DNA from: a virus
IMG/VR virus record: IMGVR_UViG_3300029813_000061
Location: 1-32,035 of that record
Length of the DNA: 32,035 nucleotides
Direction: 5' to 3' (one strand)
The notes beneath the pieces are model-generated. The model was not told the DNA's origin. It was given only the letters and a program-made list of their open reading frames with translations, and ran no database searches. The position numbers and the translations under genes are program-made. This document shows, piece after piece, positions 1-7,843 of this stretch. The stretch's first letter is position 1. Every line of letters starts with the position of its first letter.

Positions 1-1577
1 AGCTTAGGAAAATCAAACTCAGGCATCTCTAATTTAGGAATAATTTTTACTATGATTTCTTTATCAGGAATATCGGTTACTGCTTTAATCCCTTCCTCAA
101 TTTCCTTCCAGCGATTCCTGATGTTTTCATATTCGGGAAGAGTGGCAATTGCTTTTAAAACTCTGGCGTAATTTCTACCATGTTTATTGAATATGTCAGT
201 CCATTCTTCAGTGGTTATGATTTCATTGCCAATTAATTCTCTTCTTAGCTTCATGGCCTTTGCCATAGAATTAGTTCCAACAGAAACAGCCCACGCCATC
301 GCTTCTTGTGCTTTAATAAATAAATTTTGCTGCCTACAAACATGGACAGCTATTTCTTTATAAACATCTATATAAAAACTAAATTCTTCCCGTATGGCTG
401 ACATTTGCATAGATATGGCATCGGCAACTTCATTCGTTTTTTTTGTGAATTTTTCCTCAAAATCTTCAGATGTCCGAATCGCTTCTCTCATCGGATCAAT
501 CAAGCCTTCGTAGAAGGCGATTTTCCATTTATCGGTTGCAACTTTGACGGCCTCAATCCAAAAATCCATTGACTCCATTTGTTTCTTAAATGCCTCATCG
601 GTCAATCCCAGAGCCTTTTCCGTAAGTTCAATATCAGAAGCAAAGCCTTCCGCTGCTTCACCCGCTAATCCCATAACAGCAGTCAAGGCTCGGACATTTG
701 GCACAAATATGCTTAAAAGTTTATTACTTCCACCTGTCCCTTTTTCTAATTCCTTTAAAAGTCCTGATAATCCTTTTGCCTTAAGTGCGGATGTTGACCA
801 TTCAAACCCCAAATTTCTTGCTAATATTTGAGCCTCTTCTGTAGGGTTAAGAATCGACATAAGCACTTGACGGAGCTGCATCGTAGCTGTTCGAGAATCA
901 ATTCCTTGCCTGGTTAAGGTCGACATGGCAGCGGCTATTTCGTTGAAGCGCAATCCTAATTTAGAAGCAACAGGCACAACAGTACCTAAAGAACCCGCCA
1001 TTTCTTCAAAAGTCAACTTTCCACGTTTCACGGTCGCAAACATAATATCTGAAACATCCGTGGCATCTTCTGCTTCCATGCCATAGGCGTTGATTACGGT
1101 CGTTATGGCATCAACGGCGGTTTTTGTATCGGTTATACCGGCTTTTGCTGCCTTTGCGGCTACTCCAAGAAATTCAATAGCTTTCGCTGGTTCTATCGAA
1201 GCGGAAAGGACTTGATACATTCCTTTTGCAAGATCGGCTGTATCACCTAAAGTTGGGGACAGTCGGCGAAGCTCATCACGCATTTTACGGGTCTCGCCCC
1301 TGGATATATTGAGCATCGTTGTAACGTTCGCCCACTCTTTTTCAAACTCTCTTCCTGTGCGGAAAACATCCTTAATCTGCCTGACCATCGACCTGACAAC
1401 CAGGGTAGCACCGGCAGTTATCCCTATTCCAGCCGCTATCTGTTTCCACATCTTTGTCAATTTAGGCGATGTTTTGGTTGCAGCTCCCCCCAATCCTCCA
1501 ATACTTTTATCTAATTGCGTTATGGAAACTTGTCCGCTTTTACTGTCCACAACAATTTGAAATTTTATATCAGCCAC
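1..1577 (-). CDS. Phage tail tape measure protein (N-terminal part, runs off left edge)
   Basis: The minus strand is open from a GTG at 1577 to the window edge, giving about 525 residues without a stop. The protein begins MADIKFQIVVDSKSG and then has long helical stretches typical of the TP901-type tape measure core: an N-terminal part with alternating Lys and Gly-rich segments, then TAVDAITTVINAYGM, DVSDIMFATVKRGKLTFEEM and RFNEIAAAMSTLTRQGID, which are the recognisable conserved part of that family. The family sets tail length and helps DNA ejection. It lies directly downstream of the G/GT-like chaperone frames, 1 base after their stop, which is its canonical position. The C-terminal half is outside the window. 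Confidence 0.93.
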   Translation of the reverse strand, partial: MADIKFQIVVDSKSGQVSITQLDKSIGGLGGAATKTSPKLTKMWKQIAAGIGITAGATLVVRSMVRQIKDVFRTGREFEKEWANVTTMLNISRGETRKMRDELRRLSPTLGDTADLAKGMYQVLSASIEPAKAIEFLGVAAKAAKAGITDTKTAVDAITTVINAYGMEAEDATDVSDIMFATVKRGKLTFEEMAGSLGTVVPVASKLGLRFNEIAAAMSTLTRQGIDSRTATMQLRQVLMSILNPTEEAQILARNLGFEWSTSALKAKGLSGLLKELEKGTGGSNKLLSIFVPNVRALTAVMGLAGEAAEGFASDIELTEKALGLTDEAFKKQMESMDFWIEAVKVATDKWKIAFYEGLIDPMREAIRTSEDFEEKFTKKTNEVADAISMQMSAIREEFSFYIDVYKEIAVHVCRQQNLFIKAQEAMAWAVSVGTNSMAKAMKLRRELIGNEIITTEEWTDIFNKHGRNYARVLKAIATLPEYENIRNRWKEIEEGIKAVTDIPDKEIIVKIIPKLEMPEFDFPK

Positions 1578-1578
1578 G

Positions 1579-1911
1579 TTAGTTCTCTTTTGCCTTGCTT
1601 TTTTCCCTTTCTATTGAAAGTTGATGGTTAAAAATTATGTTCATAGACACGAGGAAAATCTTTTTTGTCATTCCTTTTAATTCAAGTTCCCTCATTAGCT
1701 CGCCTATAAGATTCGTTTGAAAAGTAAATGAATTGACATTCTCGTAAAACCAATTGAGGCAAAACACCTCAAACTCAGTCAACTCCTTTTCATATTCTGC
1801 CAAAGAGCAATTAGCGCAGCCGCTTCTATCTTCTCCTATCTCATGCCTGTGCTCTTCAGGCTTCAGCAACAAAGGCCACAGTTCTTTATGCCAGGCGAGA
1901 TAGGTTTCTAA
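1579..1911 (-). CDS. T-like extension of the tail assembly chaperone, read by -1 frameshift
   Basis: This frame continues the upstream 121-residue chaperone in the -1 frame and adds 110 residues, for a predicted 231-residue G-T fusion. It begins LETYLAWHKELWPLLLKPEE and contains a Cys pair (CANC), then amphipathic helices. There is no ATG near its beginning and no ribosome site before its only early candidate start, a TTG at 1872, so independent translation is unlikely. Its position between the tail tube genes and the tape measure is where long-tailed phages keep the GT extension, which binds the tape measure during tail assembly. The role is inferred from position and frame arrangement rather than from recognised sequence similarity. 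Confidence 0.72.
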   Translation of the reverse strand, partial: LETYLAWHKELWPLLLKPEEHRHEIGEDRSGCANCSLAEYEKELTEFEVFCLNWFYENVNSFTFQTNLIGELMRELELKGMTKKIFLVSMNIIFNHQLSIEREKSKAKEN

Positions 1912-2273
1912 TTTTTTACGAAATTCTCTAAATCTTTTGCATACTCTGCAATTGCAGTTCCTAAAAACTTTGTTTTTCCTTTAAGTTTTTCACCCAGTAA
2001 TCGCTTCAATACCGCTTTTTTTATCTGCATATCTTCAATCGGTAGCAATTTCCCTTTCTGTTTGACATCCCATTCTTGGACACAATCCATAGCTATGCCC
2101 AACATGATTTCAGAAAACGGTCTCACTCCTCCGTCTTGATCGAATCCGTCAACGGCTGTGATAGACTCAATCGGGCTAAGCCTTAACTCAATCACGGGGG
2201 GGTCAAGCTCTTTCGTGTCTAACTCGAATTTTATCCACTCCGAGACAGCTTTCCTTTCTTTGAATTCACCCAA
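1908..2273 (-). CDS. Tail assembly chaperone, G-like
   Basis: A 121-residue protein that starts at TTG (2273), five bases after a perfect AGGAGG. It is acidic in the first half and Lys-rich in the second (KKAVLKRLLGEKLKGKTKF) and ends ENFVKN. It follows the tail tube genes and precedes the tape measure, and its last sense codons form a slippery A AAA AAT immediately before the TAG. Together these mark it as the G-like chaperone that coats the tape measure before tube polymerisation. I do not recognise the sequence family itself; the assignment rests on order, size and the shift site. Confidence 0.75.
   Translation of the reverse strand: MGEFKERKAVSEWIKFELDTKELDPPVIELRLSPIESITAVDGFDQDGGVRPFSEIMLGIAMDCVQEWDVKQKGKLLPIEDMQIKKAVLKRLLGEKLKGKTKFLGTAIAEYAKDLENFVKN
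1911..1917 (-). promoter_or_regulatory. Slippery heptamer A AAA AAT for -1 ribosomal frameshifting
   Basis: In the frame of the upstream gene the codons are GTA AAA AAT TAG. The last base of GTA plus the next two codons form an X XXY YYZ heptamer (A AAA AAT), and the stop follows at once. A one-base backward slip gives AAA AAA TTA and enters the frame that runs to 1579. I see the heptamer and the open frame directly; efficiency and any downstream stimulatory structure are not established. Confidence 0.75.
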
Positions 2274-2309
2274 ATTTACCTCCTAAATTAAAATATAATT
2301 TAATTCTCT

Positions 2310-3344
2310 TTATGCAAGCATATCCGTATTTCTTTTGTTTTGCACTTTGAGTTGAACGGGCTTTGTAATCCCTGTCATGCCGGTGGGTGCTGCATCAGCC
2401 AGAAGTCCTCTCAGGATAATCTTTGCGGGAATGATGTTCTCATCGGGGTACTCCACATCTTCAATCTTCAACCGTGGGAACTCGAATTTGAAGAAGTAAT
2501 AAGACGTGCCTGTGATAAGTGCACCTGTAAATATCAGGTCGGCTTTCTTCTCATTCTCAGAAGTCCAGTCCCCGAAATAAACATCATTCACGTTGTTCAT
2601 GCGGTTTAATTCCAGCATCAATTTGACTGATACTTTTCCTTCCTCAAGCACTTCGATTATCGTCTGAGAACCAACTTCAGGCGCTCCGGCTTCAGGCTTT
2701 CGCTCAATTTCAAGTGTGAAGTTTTTGAGTCCAATTACATCACCGCCTGCCAGTGCACCCCCACCTTGAGCGTTCATCCTGAATGCCAACTGTTTCGCAA
2801 GAGCACGGTTATGCTTATCAGGAACCGTAACCGCAGCGAGAGTCGTAACGATTATAGAGCTATCCATAACCCTATCGCCTTTAATATCAGCCGTTAACTT
2901 GAGCTTTCCTCCGTCAATCGTGAATGTCAACTTATAGGGTTTCGCACTCGGTACGACATGGATCTTATCGTGTTTCTCTGTGGCATACGTCCCAAATAAC
3001 GTGGCGATCTTATTCGCCAACTCAAGGGTGTGCAACCGTGCGGTTCCTTCGGGTGTAGATGGGACTCCAGCGGTTCCAAATACCTGAGCAATGATGGGAC
3101 CCAAACCCTCATAACGGGCATCGAATTCAAGAGAAAAATCCACGGGGTCATAATCACCTAAATCTAAATCGCTCTCAAATGCGCTCACAGGCGATTCTTC
3201 GGGAATCATAGTGATAGACTGCTTTATGGCTCCTGCATTGAGAGGTAGGATTCCATTTCCAGCCCCATTGACATCAATTTCAGTCCCCCAGGCAGAGGCT
3301 TTCTTCCATGCGCTTACATTTAAACGTTTTTCAATATCTGACAT
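2310..3344 (-). CDS. Phage tail tube protein, short paralog
   Basis: A 344-residue protein beginning MSDIEKRLNVSAWKKASAWG. It is collinear with the 568-residue product just upstream: the same N-terminus, the same core (DPVDFSLEFDARYEGLGPI, FGTYATEKHD, HVVPSAKP, PDKHNRA) and the same C-terminus (YPDENIIPAKIILRGL, GMTGITKPV, NKRNTDML). It lacks both inserted domains of the longer copy. Size, charge pattern and position between the tail completion genes and the chaperone pair fit a major tail tube protein. Two adjacent copies suggest one is the main tube subunit and the other a variant or decorated subunit. Confidence 0.8.
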   Translation of the reverse strand: MSDIEKRLNVSAWKKASAWGTEIDVNGAGNGILPLNAGAIKQSITMIPEESPVSAFESDLDLGDYDPVDFSLEFDARYEGLGPIIAQVFGTAGVPSTPEGTARLHTLELANKIATLFGTYATEKHDKIHVVPSAKPYKLTFTIDGGKLKLTADIKGDRVMDSSIIVTTLAAVTVPDKHNRALAKQLAFRMNAQGGGALAGGDVIGLKNFTLEIERKPEAGAPEVGSQTIIEVLEEGKVSVKLMLELNRMNNVNDVYFGDWTSENEKKADLIFTGALITGTSYYFFKFEFPRLKIEDVEYPDENIIPAKIILRGLLADAAPTGMTGITKPVQLKVQNKRNTDMLA

Positions 3345-3363
3345 TTTTATCTCCTCATTTTAT

Positions 3364-5070
3364 TTATGCTCCAAGCATATCGTTTGTTCTTTTATTCATG
3401 ATACTGAGCCGGACGGGCTTTGTGATTCCCGTCATCCCATACGGGGCGGCATCGGCCTCTAATCCCCTCAGCACTATTTTTGCAGGGATTATATTTTCAT
3501 CAGGATAGTCAACATCTTCGATTACAAGTCTTGGCAGCTCAAATTTGAAATAGTAATCATAAGGACTCGCAATTTCAGCCCCTGTAAAAACTATATCCAG
3601 CTTTTTCTCATTTCCTGCTACCCAATCGGCAAAGTATGCCTTGTTCACATCATCCATGCGGTTGAATTCTAACGTGATCTTCACGGTAGCCTTACCTTCT
3701 TCCAGGGTTTCGATTATCGTTAGCTCTCCACTCTCATGCGCCCCGCCCTCCGGAGTTCTTTCTATTTCTATCGTGAGGCTCTTGACTTTGATTTTATCGC
3801 CATCCGCAAAGGCAGAACCGCTCACGTTGTCGGCTACATAAGAAGCCGAACCCGTGTCATCGGCGGCATCGCTGTAGCCACAAAGGTCTGAGATGTCCGT
3901 GGCTTTATGCGTCCCCGTATTCCAGAGCAAAGAGAAAGTTGAAGATGCGGCTATCGTGAATTTGTGAGTCGACGTGGAGTAGGTTATGGTATAGGTAAAC
4001 GCTCCGGCCTCCTCTAGTTGTTTCTTTATTTCCGTACACAATGCGGTTGACGTATAGCTTCCAAGGTCAAGCGTTGCCGTTAATTCATCCCCATTTTCCT
4101 TAAAATCAATGTGTTTATTCGTAGCGGTAACATCAAACATCACATTCGCCGAAGCATTCATTCTCAAGACAGCTTGATGGAAGAATATCCGGTTATGTTT
4201 ATCGGGAGGATTGACAGAAGCCATAGAGCCCACAACGCCTGAATTATCAATCAAGTTATTTCCCTTAAAGTCTGCGGTAATCTTGAGTTTCCCGGCGTCG
4301 GTTCCAAAAGTCAGTTTATGGGGTTTGGCTGAAGGGACAACGTGAATCCTGTCATGCTTTTCAGTAGCATATGTCCCGAACAGCCCGCTTACCTTGGCCT
4401 TCAAATCCAGTACATGAAGATAAGCCGCTGTAGCTCCCTGCTGTGTCGGCCCGCCCTTCGGAAAATGGAACCGGGTATAATCAGCCGTATAGGTCGATGC
4501 CCCGGTGTCATTTGCCGCATCATTAAATCCGCACATATCGGAAATATCTGTTGCCTTGTGCGTCCCGGTATCCCATCGAAGAGTAAAATTCGAGGGTGCT
4601 GCTATTGTAAATTTCCGGGTCGCCTTGGAATGCGTGACTGTATAGGTCAATGCCCCCGCTGCATCCAACTGAGTTTTCATCTCCGCACATAAAGCATCTG
4701 CGGTGTATGTTCCGAGCGTCAAGGTTGCTGTAAGCTCTGCGGCGCCTTCGTCAAAGTCGATGTATTTACAGGAATCCGCCACAACGAACCTCTCATCTGT
4801 TCCGAAGACCTGAGCCATAATCGACCCCAATCCCTCATATCTCCCGTCAAACTCAAGGGAGAAGTCTACCGGGTCTTTATGTGGAATATCCAGGTCGGAC
4901 TCCATAGCACTAACCGCCGATTCTTCCTCTACCGGAGGAATTGACAGTTTTAATGCCCCTGCATTCAAGGGGAGGATTCCGAGAGTGGCAACATTTACGT
5001 CAACCTCTGTCCCCCAGACAAGAGCGTTTTTCCAGGCTGACTTATTCAGTCTTTTTTCTATATCTGACAT
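3364..5070 (-). CDS. Phage tail tube protein, long paralog with two inserted repeat domains
   Basis: A 568-residue paralog of the downstream 344-residue protein. The scaffold is interrupted at residues about 94-200 and 311-418 by two mutually homologous domains of about 105 residues. Each reads approximately IDF-E-ELTATL-LG-YT, then a helix (LC-E-K-QL--AGA), then TYT, KFTIAA, W-TGTHKATDISD-CG and DDTG-ASY-AD. Repeats with this pattern are familiar from phage structural and adhesin-like proteins. In the short paralog these positions hold only brief linkers after VFGT and RMNA. I infer surface-exposed decorations on a tube subunit. Starts ATG 5070; its first 29 bases overlap the end of the preceding small gene. 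Confidence 0.8.
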   Translation of the reverse strand: MSDIEKRLNKSAWKNALVWGTEVDVNVATLGILPLNAGALKLSIPPVEEESAVSAMESDLDIPHKDPVDFSLEFDGRYEGLGSIMAQVFGTDERFVVADSCKYIDFDEGAAELTATLTLGTYTADALCAEMKTQLDAAGALTYTVTHSKATRKFTIAAPSNFTLRWDTGTHKATDISDMCGFNDAANDTGASTYTADYTRFHFPKGGPTQQGATAAYLHVLDLKAKVSGLFGTYATEKHDRIHVVPSAKPHKLTFGTDAGKLKITADFKGNNLIDNSGVVGSMASVNPPDKHNRIFFHQAVLRMNASANVMFDVTATNKHIDFKENGDELTATLDLGSYTSTALCTEIKKQLEEAGAFTYTITYSTSTHKFTIAASSTFSLLWNTGTHKATDISDLCGYSDAADDTGSASYVADNVSGSAFADGDKIKVKSLTIEIERTPEGGAHESGELTIIETLEEGKATVKITLEFNRMDDVNKAYFADWVAGNEKKLDIVFTGAEIASPYDYYFKFELPRLVIEDVDYPDENIIPAKIVLRGLEADAAPYGMTGITKPVRLSIMNKRTNDMLGA

Positions 5071-5248
5071 TTGCTTTCACCTTTTTTGTGGATTTTTTTA
5101 TCACAGGCTTGACCTTTTCAATCCAGCCATCCCTTTCCCAGTTAGCAATAATGTCGGGATGAATCCCCTTCTCTCCAGGGTTGAAGACCTCACCTATTTG
5201 TATCAAGCCATAGGCTGTGTATTGACTTTCTCGTATCCATTTATACAT
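5042..5248 (-). CDS. Small basic protein of the head-tail region, unknown function
   Basis: A 68-residue protein with ATG at 5248 behind GAGGTGAGCT. It contains a compact segment (GEVFNPGEKGIHPDIIANWE, then RDGWIEKV) followed by a Lys/Arg-rich tail. Its stop lies 29 bases inside the next gene, the long tail tube protein, so the two are probably translationally coupled. Small proteins are common between the tail completion and tail tube genes of siphoviruses, but I do not recognise the family. Confidence 0.7.
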   Translation of the reverse strand: MYKWIRESQYTAYGLIQIGEVFNPGEKGIHPDIIANWERDGWIEKVKPVIKKSTKKVKANVRYRKKTE

Positions 5249-5260
5249 AGCTCACCTCGT

Positions 5261-5743
5261 TTATAATTCATCAAAATCGCCGGTTGTTATGACCTTGACC
5301 CTTTGGTCAAAGAATCCAAAACCAACGACTGATAAATATCCGTTATCGGTTTCCGGCGGCTCATCAAACGTTGTCTGTACCCCCAGGGCTCCGAGAGTTC
5401 CTGCAGCACCGCTTTTGGAATCATCGTTTATAGCCTTCCTGATATCTCTTATTGCCTTTGTGAGCGGCGTAACAGTATCTGAATTGTCCTTGACATATCC
5501 TTTCACGTTCAAATACCAGTGTTCATCATAAAGGTCTGTCCCTGCGAATTCTATAGAACCCCCGCTGTCCCTGAAGACCATATACAGGGGTTTACTTGCC
5601 TTCACTTTTGCCTCTTCCCAGTGAACAAATTTCTTTGCCACATCATAGGGGGTAAAGAAAAAATCATCCCCTGCGGTTATCGCCTTTAAGACAGCGATAA
5701 TCCTGTCAATGATTTTCAGTGATAGAGGATTTACAGGTGCCAT
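5261..5743 (-). CDS. Probable tail terminator / tail completion protein
   Basis: 160 residues, ATG at 5743 after a GAGG. Starts with a helix (LSLKIIDRIIAVLKAI), then mixed alpha/beta with VKGYVKDNSDTVTPLTKAIR and a glycine-rich beta C-terminus (GYLSVVGFGFFDQRVKV). The size and the order connector, HK97 gp10-like, this gene, tail tube match the tail terminator (U-like) slot. The first helix followed by a beta sheet containing an 'Y-V-G--K' strand is consistent with that fold. Function is by synteny; sequence recognition is weak. Confidence 0.65.
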   Translation of the reverse strand: MAPVNPLSLKIIDRIIAVLKAITAGDDFFFTPYDVAKKFVHWEEAKVKASKPLYMVFRDSGGSIEFAGTDLYDEHWYLNVKGYVKDNSDTVTPLTKAIRDIRKAINDDSKSGAAGTLGALGVQTTFDEPPETDNGYLSVVGFGFFDQRVKVITTGDFDEL

Positions 5744-5744
5744 T

Positions 5745-6320
5745 TTATAATGACCTCGATTTCAGAGTTTTTAATATCTCTTCAGCTTTCATTGCCTGAT
5801 AAAGCTGAAGCTTCATTTGGTCTATTGAAGTCTCAAGCCAATGACGGGCAGGGATATCAACCTCTCTCTTCAACACAAAGAGAGGCTTCAAACCCTTCTT
5901 GCCTTTTCTTTCTACCAGGAGAACATTCCCTTTCTTGGACTTGATTATAAAAGCGTCTGGAAAATTGGCCGCCCTACCCTGGACCCCAGGTAACGGAATT
6001 GTAAGCATCTTGGCTTTAGCTCGAACCTTCCCGCCCTTTTCCTGGATTCGGGCATATTTTACGGGCTTGCGTCTAAACACACCTGAACCGATTATGGAAA
6101 TGATCATCTCACCTTTCATATAAACTTTACTTGCGATGCTTCGGGCCAGCTTTCCCGTCCGCCCTTTTCTCGATTTGAATATTACTCTCATGATATTCGT
6201 TTTCGTCTTTTTCTCAGTCTTACTTGTCCAGCCCTGCATATTAAACAGAATCGCCTTGTCCAGCTTCCTATATCTCTTCAGCCTCTTCCGGGCCTTGCTT
6301 GTGTCAACCGTCATTTTCAT
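5745..6320 (-). CDS. HK97 gp10-like / virion morphogenesis protein (tail completion)
   Basis: 191 residues, very basic. Diagnostic segments are KGRTGKLARSIASKV (TG-L--SI motif), PVKYARIQEKGGKV (YA---E-GG motif) and the C-terminal IPARHWLETSI (I-AR-FL--A motif); these together mark the gp10/gpG-type head-tail joining proteins. Such proteins sit at the head-tail interface and are needed to complete the tail. It overlaps the connector gene upstream by four bases (ATGA), so the two are co-translated. It is longer than typical members (about 120-150 residues) because of an extended Lys/Arg-rich middle. Confidence 0.8.
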   Translation of the reverse strand: MKMTVDTSKARKRLKRYRKLDKAILFNMQGWTSKTEKKTKTNIMRVIFKSRKGRTGKLARSIASKVYMKGEMIISIIGSGVFRRKPVKYARIQEKGGKVRAKAKMLTIPLPGVQGRAANFPDAFIIKSKKGNVLLVERKGKKGLKPLFVLKREVDIPARHWLETSIDQMKLQLYQAMKAEEILKTLKSRSL

Positions 6321-7120
6321 AGTCTTTTATACCTATCGAGAGTAGCCTTCACATCCTCTAAAAGCTCATTGACTTCTATGCTGATTGAGCCCCCATCGAA
6401 ACTCCGGCTTGTCTCGCCCCATTCCTGCTTATCCTGTCTCTTCCAATCTTTAGCCACTTGCTTCATACAGGCCAATTCTAAATCCTTCGGGATATTAATA
6501 ATCGCATCAGGCTCATTGACGGTCATGACATTGGAATTGCCGCCTGAGATATCAATAGTCTCATCATCTGCGAATTCCCCCGTTATGGATACGAACTCGA
6601 CATAGCCGACAGCGTCTTCACCCGCCCATGTTCCGCTCGTCACTTTGATTGCCGCAACTTCACCTGAACCGGAAGCACTTGTCAGGGTTTTCCCAATGGC
6701 CGGCTCTTCCGAGCCTGAGTCAAAATGACGGGATTCAACAATTTGAAATCCAGCTTTATAATCCGTGAGTTTTATTCCCTTTCTGTTCTTAGTCCAATTT
6801 CCATTAACTTTATACAAATAACCTTCTTCAGCATAAAGAATGTAATCCTCATCTGTGCCTTCGGTTAAGGCAATATCGTCTTCTGTTACCGTAACCGCAG
6901 CCACAGGCCAATCGGGAAGCTGAAACTCCTTCTCTCCATTACCATCTAAATAAAGCGTCGCATAGATCTGCTCTTTCAGGTTGCGATCCGTATATGTGTC
7001 AAACAGGGAAGAGATAGCATTAATCAGCATTTCGAGAATGGCATCAACGGTCGTTCCCGCTTCATCAATATAGACCTTTATCCTTGTGAGCGTAACAAGT
7101 GCGTTATTTTCAAGAGCCAT
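6317..7120 (-). CDS. Head-tail connector protein (gp6-like) with an internal domain insertion
   Basis: 267 residues. N-terminal helices (LVTLTRIKVYIDEAG, ILEMLINAISSLFDTYTDR) and C-terminal helices (IPKDLELACMKQVAKDWKR, then LEDVKATLDRYKRL) match the helical bundle of phage adaptor/connector proteins that attach beneath the portal. Between about residues 131 and 208 a Gly/Thr-rich beta segment is inserted (KTLTSASGSGEVAAIKVTSG ... NSNVMTV), which explains the unusual length; the family is normally about 100-200 residues. The helical frame is recognisable and the insert is an addition to it. Confidence 0.78.
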   Translation of the reverse strand: MALENNALVTLTRIKVYIDEAGTTVDAILEMLINAISSLFDTYTDRNLKEQIYATLYLDGNGEKEFQLPDWPVAAVTVTEDDIALTEGTDEDYILYAEEGYLYKVNGNWTKNRKGIKLTDYKAGFQIVESRHFDSGSEEPAIGKTLTSASGSGEVAAIKVTSGTWAGEDAVGYVEFVSITGEFADDETIDISGGNSNVMTVNEPDAIINIPKDLELACMKQVAKDWKRQDKQEWGETSRSFDGGSISIEVNELLEDVKATLDRYKRL

Positions 7121-7128
7121 GTTTCACC

Positions 7129-7353
7129 TTAGAATTTTTTGGTCTTGGCCTTCTTTATCATCTTATCCCGGGGGGGCTTTTCGATTTCCTTTACCTTAAC
7201 TTCTGTAAAGAATTCGGGATAACCCTTCAAAAGTTGTTCCCCTTTCGCATCGGGAACGTCCTTCTCTTCTCCGTCCAGGAAGTTAACAGGCTTATCCTCG
7301 AAAAAGCCGATATACTTTTCCATAACCTCTGTTTTCTTGAATCTGATTCTCAT
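7129..7353 (-). CDS. Small protein between decoration and connector genes, unknown function
   Basis: 74 residues; ATG at 7353 with AAGGAGG upstream. Contains PVNFLDGEEKDVPDAKGEQL and YPEFFTEVKV, then a Lys-rich tail (KMIKKAKTKKF). The pattern 'V-F-G----V-D--G--L---YP--F' is one I have seen in short proteins located beside head-tail connector genes, but I cannot assign a function. A GC-rich hairpin lies just upstream of its ribosome site. Confidence 0.72.
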   Translation of the reverse strand: MRIRFKKTEVMEKYIGFFEDKPVNFLDGEEKDVPDAKGEQLLKGYPEFFTEVKVKEIEKPPRDKMIKKAKTKKF

Positions 7354-7381
7354 AGTTTTGCCTCCTTAAATTTTAAGGAAA

Positions 7382-7408
7382 GGGCGGGGCATTTCGCCTA
7401 CCCCGCCC
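7382..7408 (-). terminator. Strong GC hairpin between head and connector genes (terminator-like or attenuator)
   Basis: A perfect 8-base-pair stem (GGGCGGGG / CCCCGCCC) with an 11-base loop. On the minus strand it is followed by TTTCCTTAAAATTT, which is T-rich but interrupted. It sits after the capsid and decoration genes and before the connector. This fits a partial terminator that lets capsid genes be expressed more than tail genes, or an mRNA-stabilising hairpin. The stem is certain; the termination role is inferred. Confidence 0.6.
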
Positions 7409-7434
7409 ACTTATCAACGTGCTATAAATCCGAA

Positions 7435-7830
7435 TTAAGCGTCGTATTCGAGATAGGTAATTTCCAGATATGAGCGTGTGAGTGCGAGTCCACTTCCAGT
7501 TTTTGTCACTTCAAATTGCAGTTGGGTTCCAGCAATCGGTTCAGCATAAGCAGGAACGAGAGTCATGTCGTGCAGTTCGCCTGCAACGAATGTCTGCCCA
7601 CCCGACACGGGACCATTCGCAAGAGTCGCAATATCATTCGTTACGTCAGTCAGCCTAAAGGTGTTATAGTTGGTATCAGCCGCAGCGCAGGCAGTATCGG
7701 CACCGAGCCGAACCTTCGTGATCTTAATCTTACGCTTGAGAATCCACAGCGGCCATTTGATGGCATCAGAATCAATGCCAATGACACCGAGGCAAATGTT
7801 TTTCTGTTTTTCTACATAAGGTAAACTCAT
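7435..7830 (-). CDS. Probable head decoration / capsid-associated protein
   Basis: 131 residues, start ATG 7830 after AAGGAGAATAAA; an in-frame extension to 7911 would overlap the capsid gene and lacks a ribosome site. The sequence is mostly beta: KWPLWILKRKIKITKVRLG, then TLANGPVSGGQTFVAGELHD and LQFEVTKTGSGLALTRSYLE. Position directly after the major capsid gene fits a decoration or stabilisation protein. I do not recognise a named family, so the role rests on synteny and predicted beta-rich composition. Confidence 0.68.
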   Translation of the reverse strand: MSLPYVEKQKNICLGVIGIDSDAIKWPLWILKRKIKITKVRLGADTACAAADTNYNTFRLTDVTNDIATLANGPVSGGQTFVAGELHDMTLVPAYAEPIAGTQLQFEVTKTGSGLALTRSYLEITYLEYDA

Positions 7831-7843
7831 TTTATTCTCCTTC

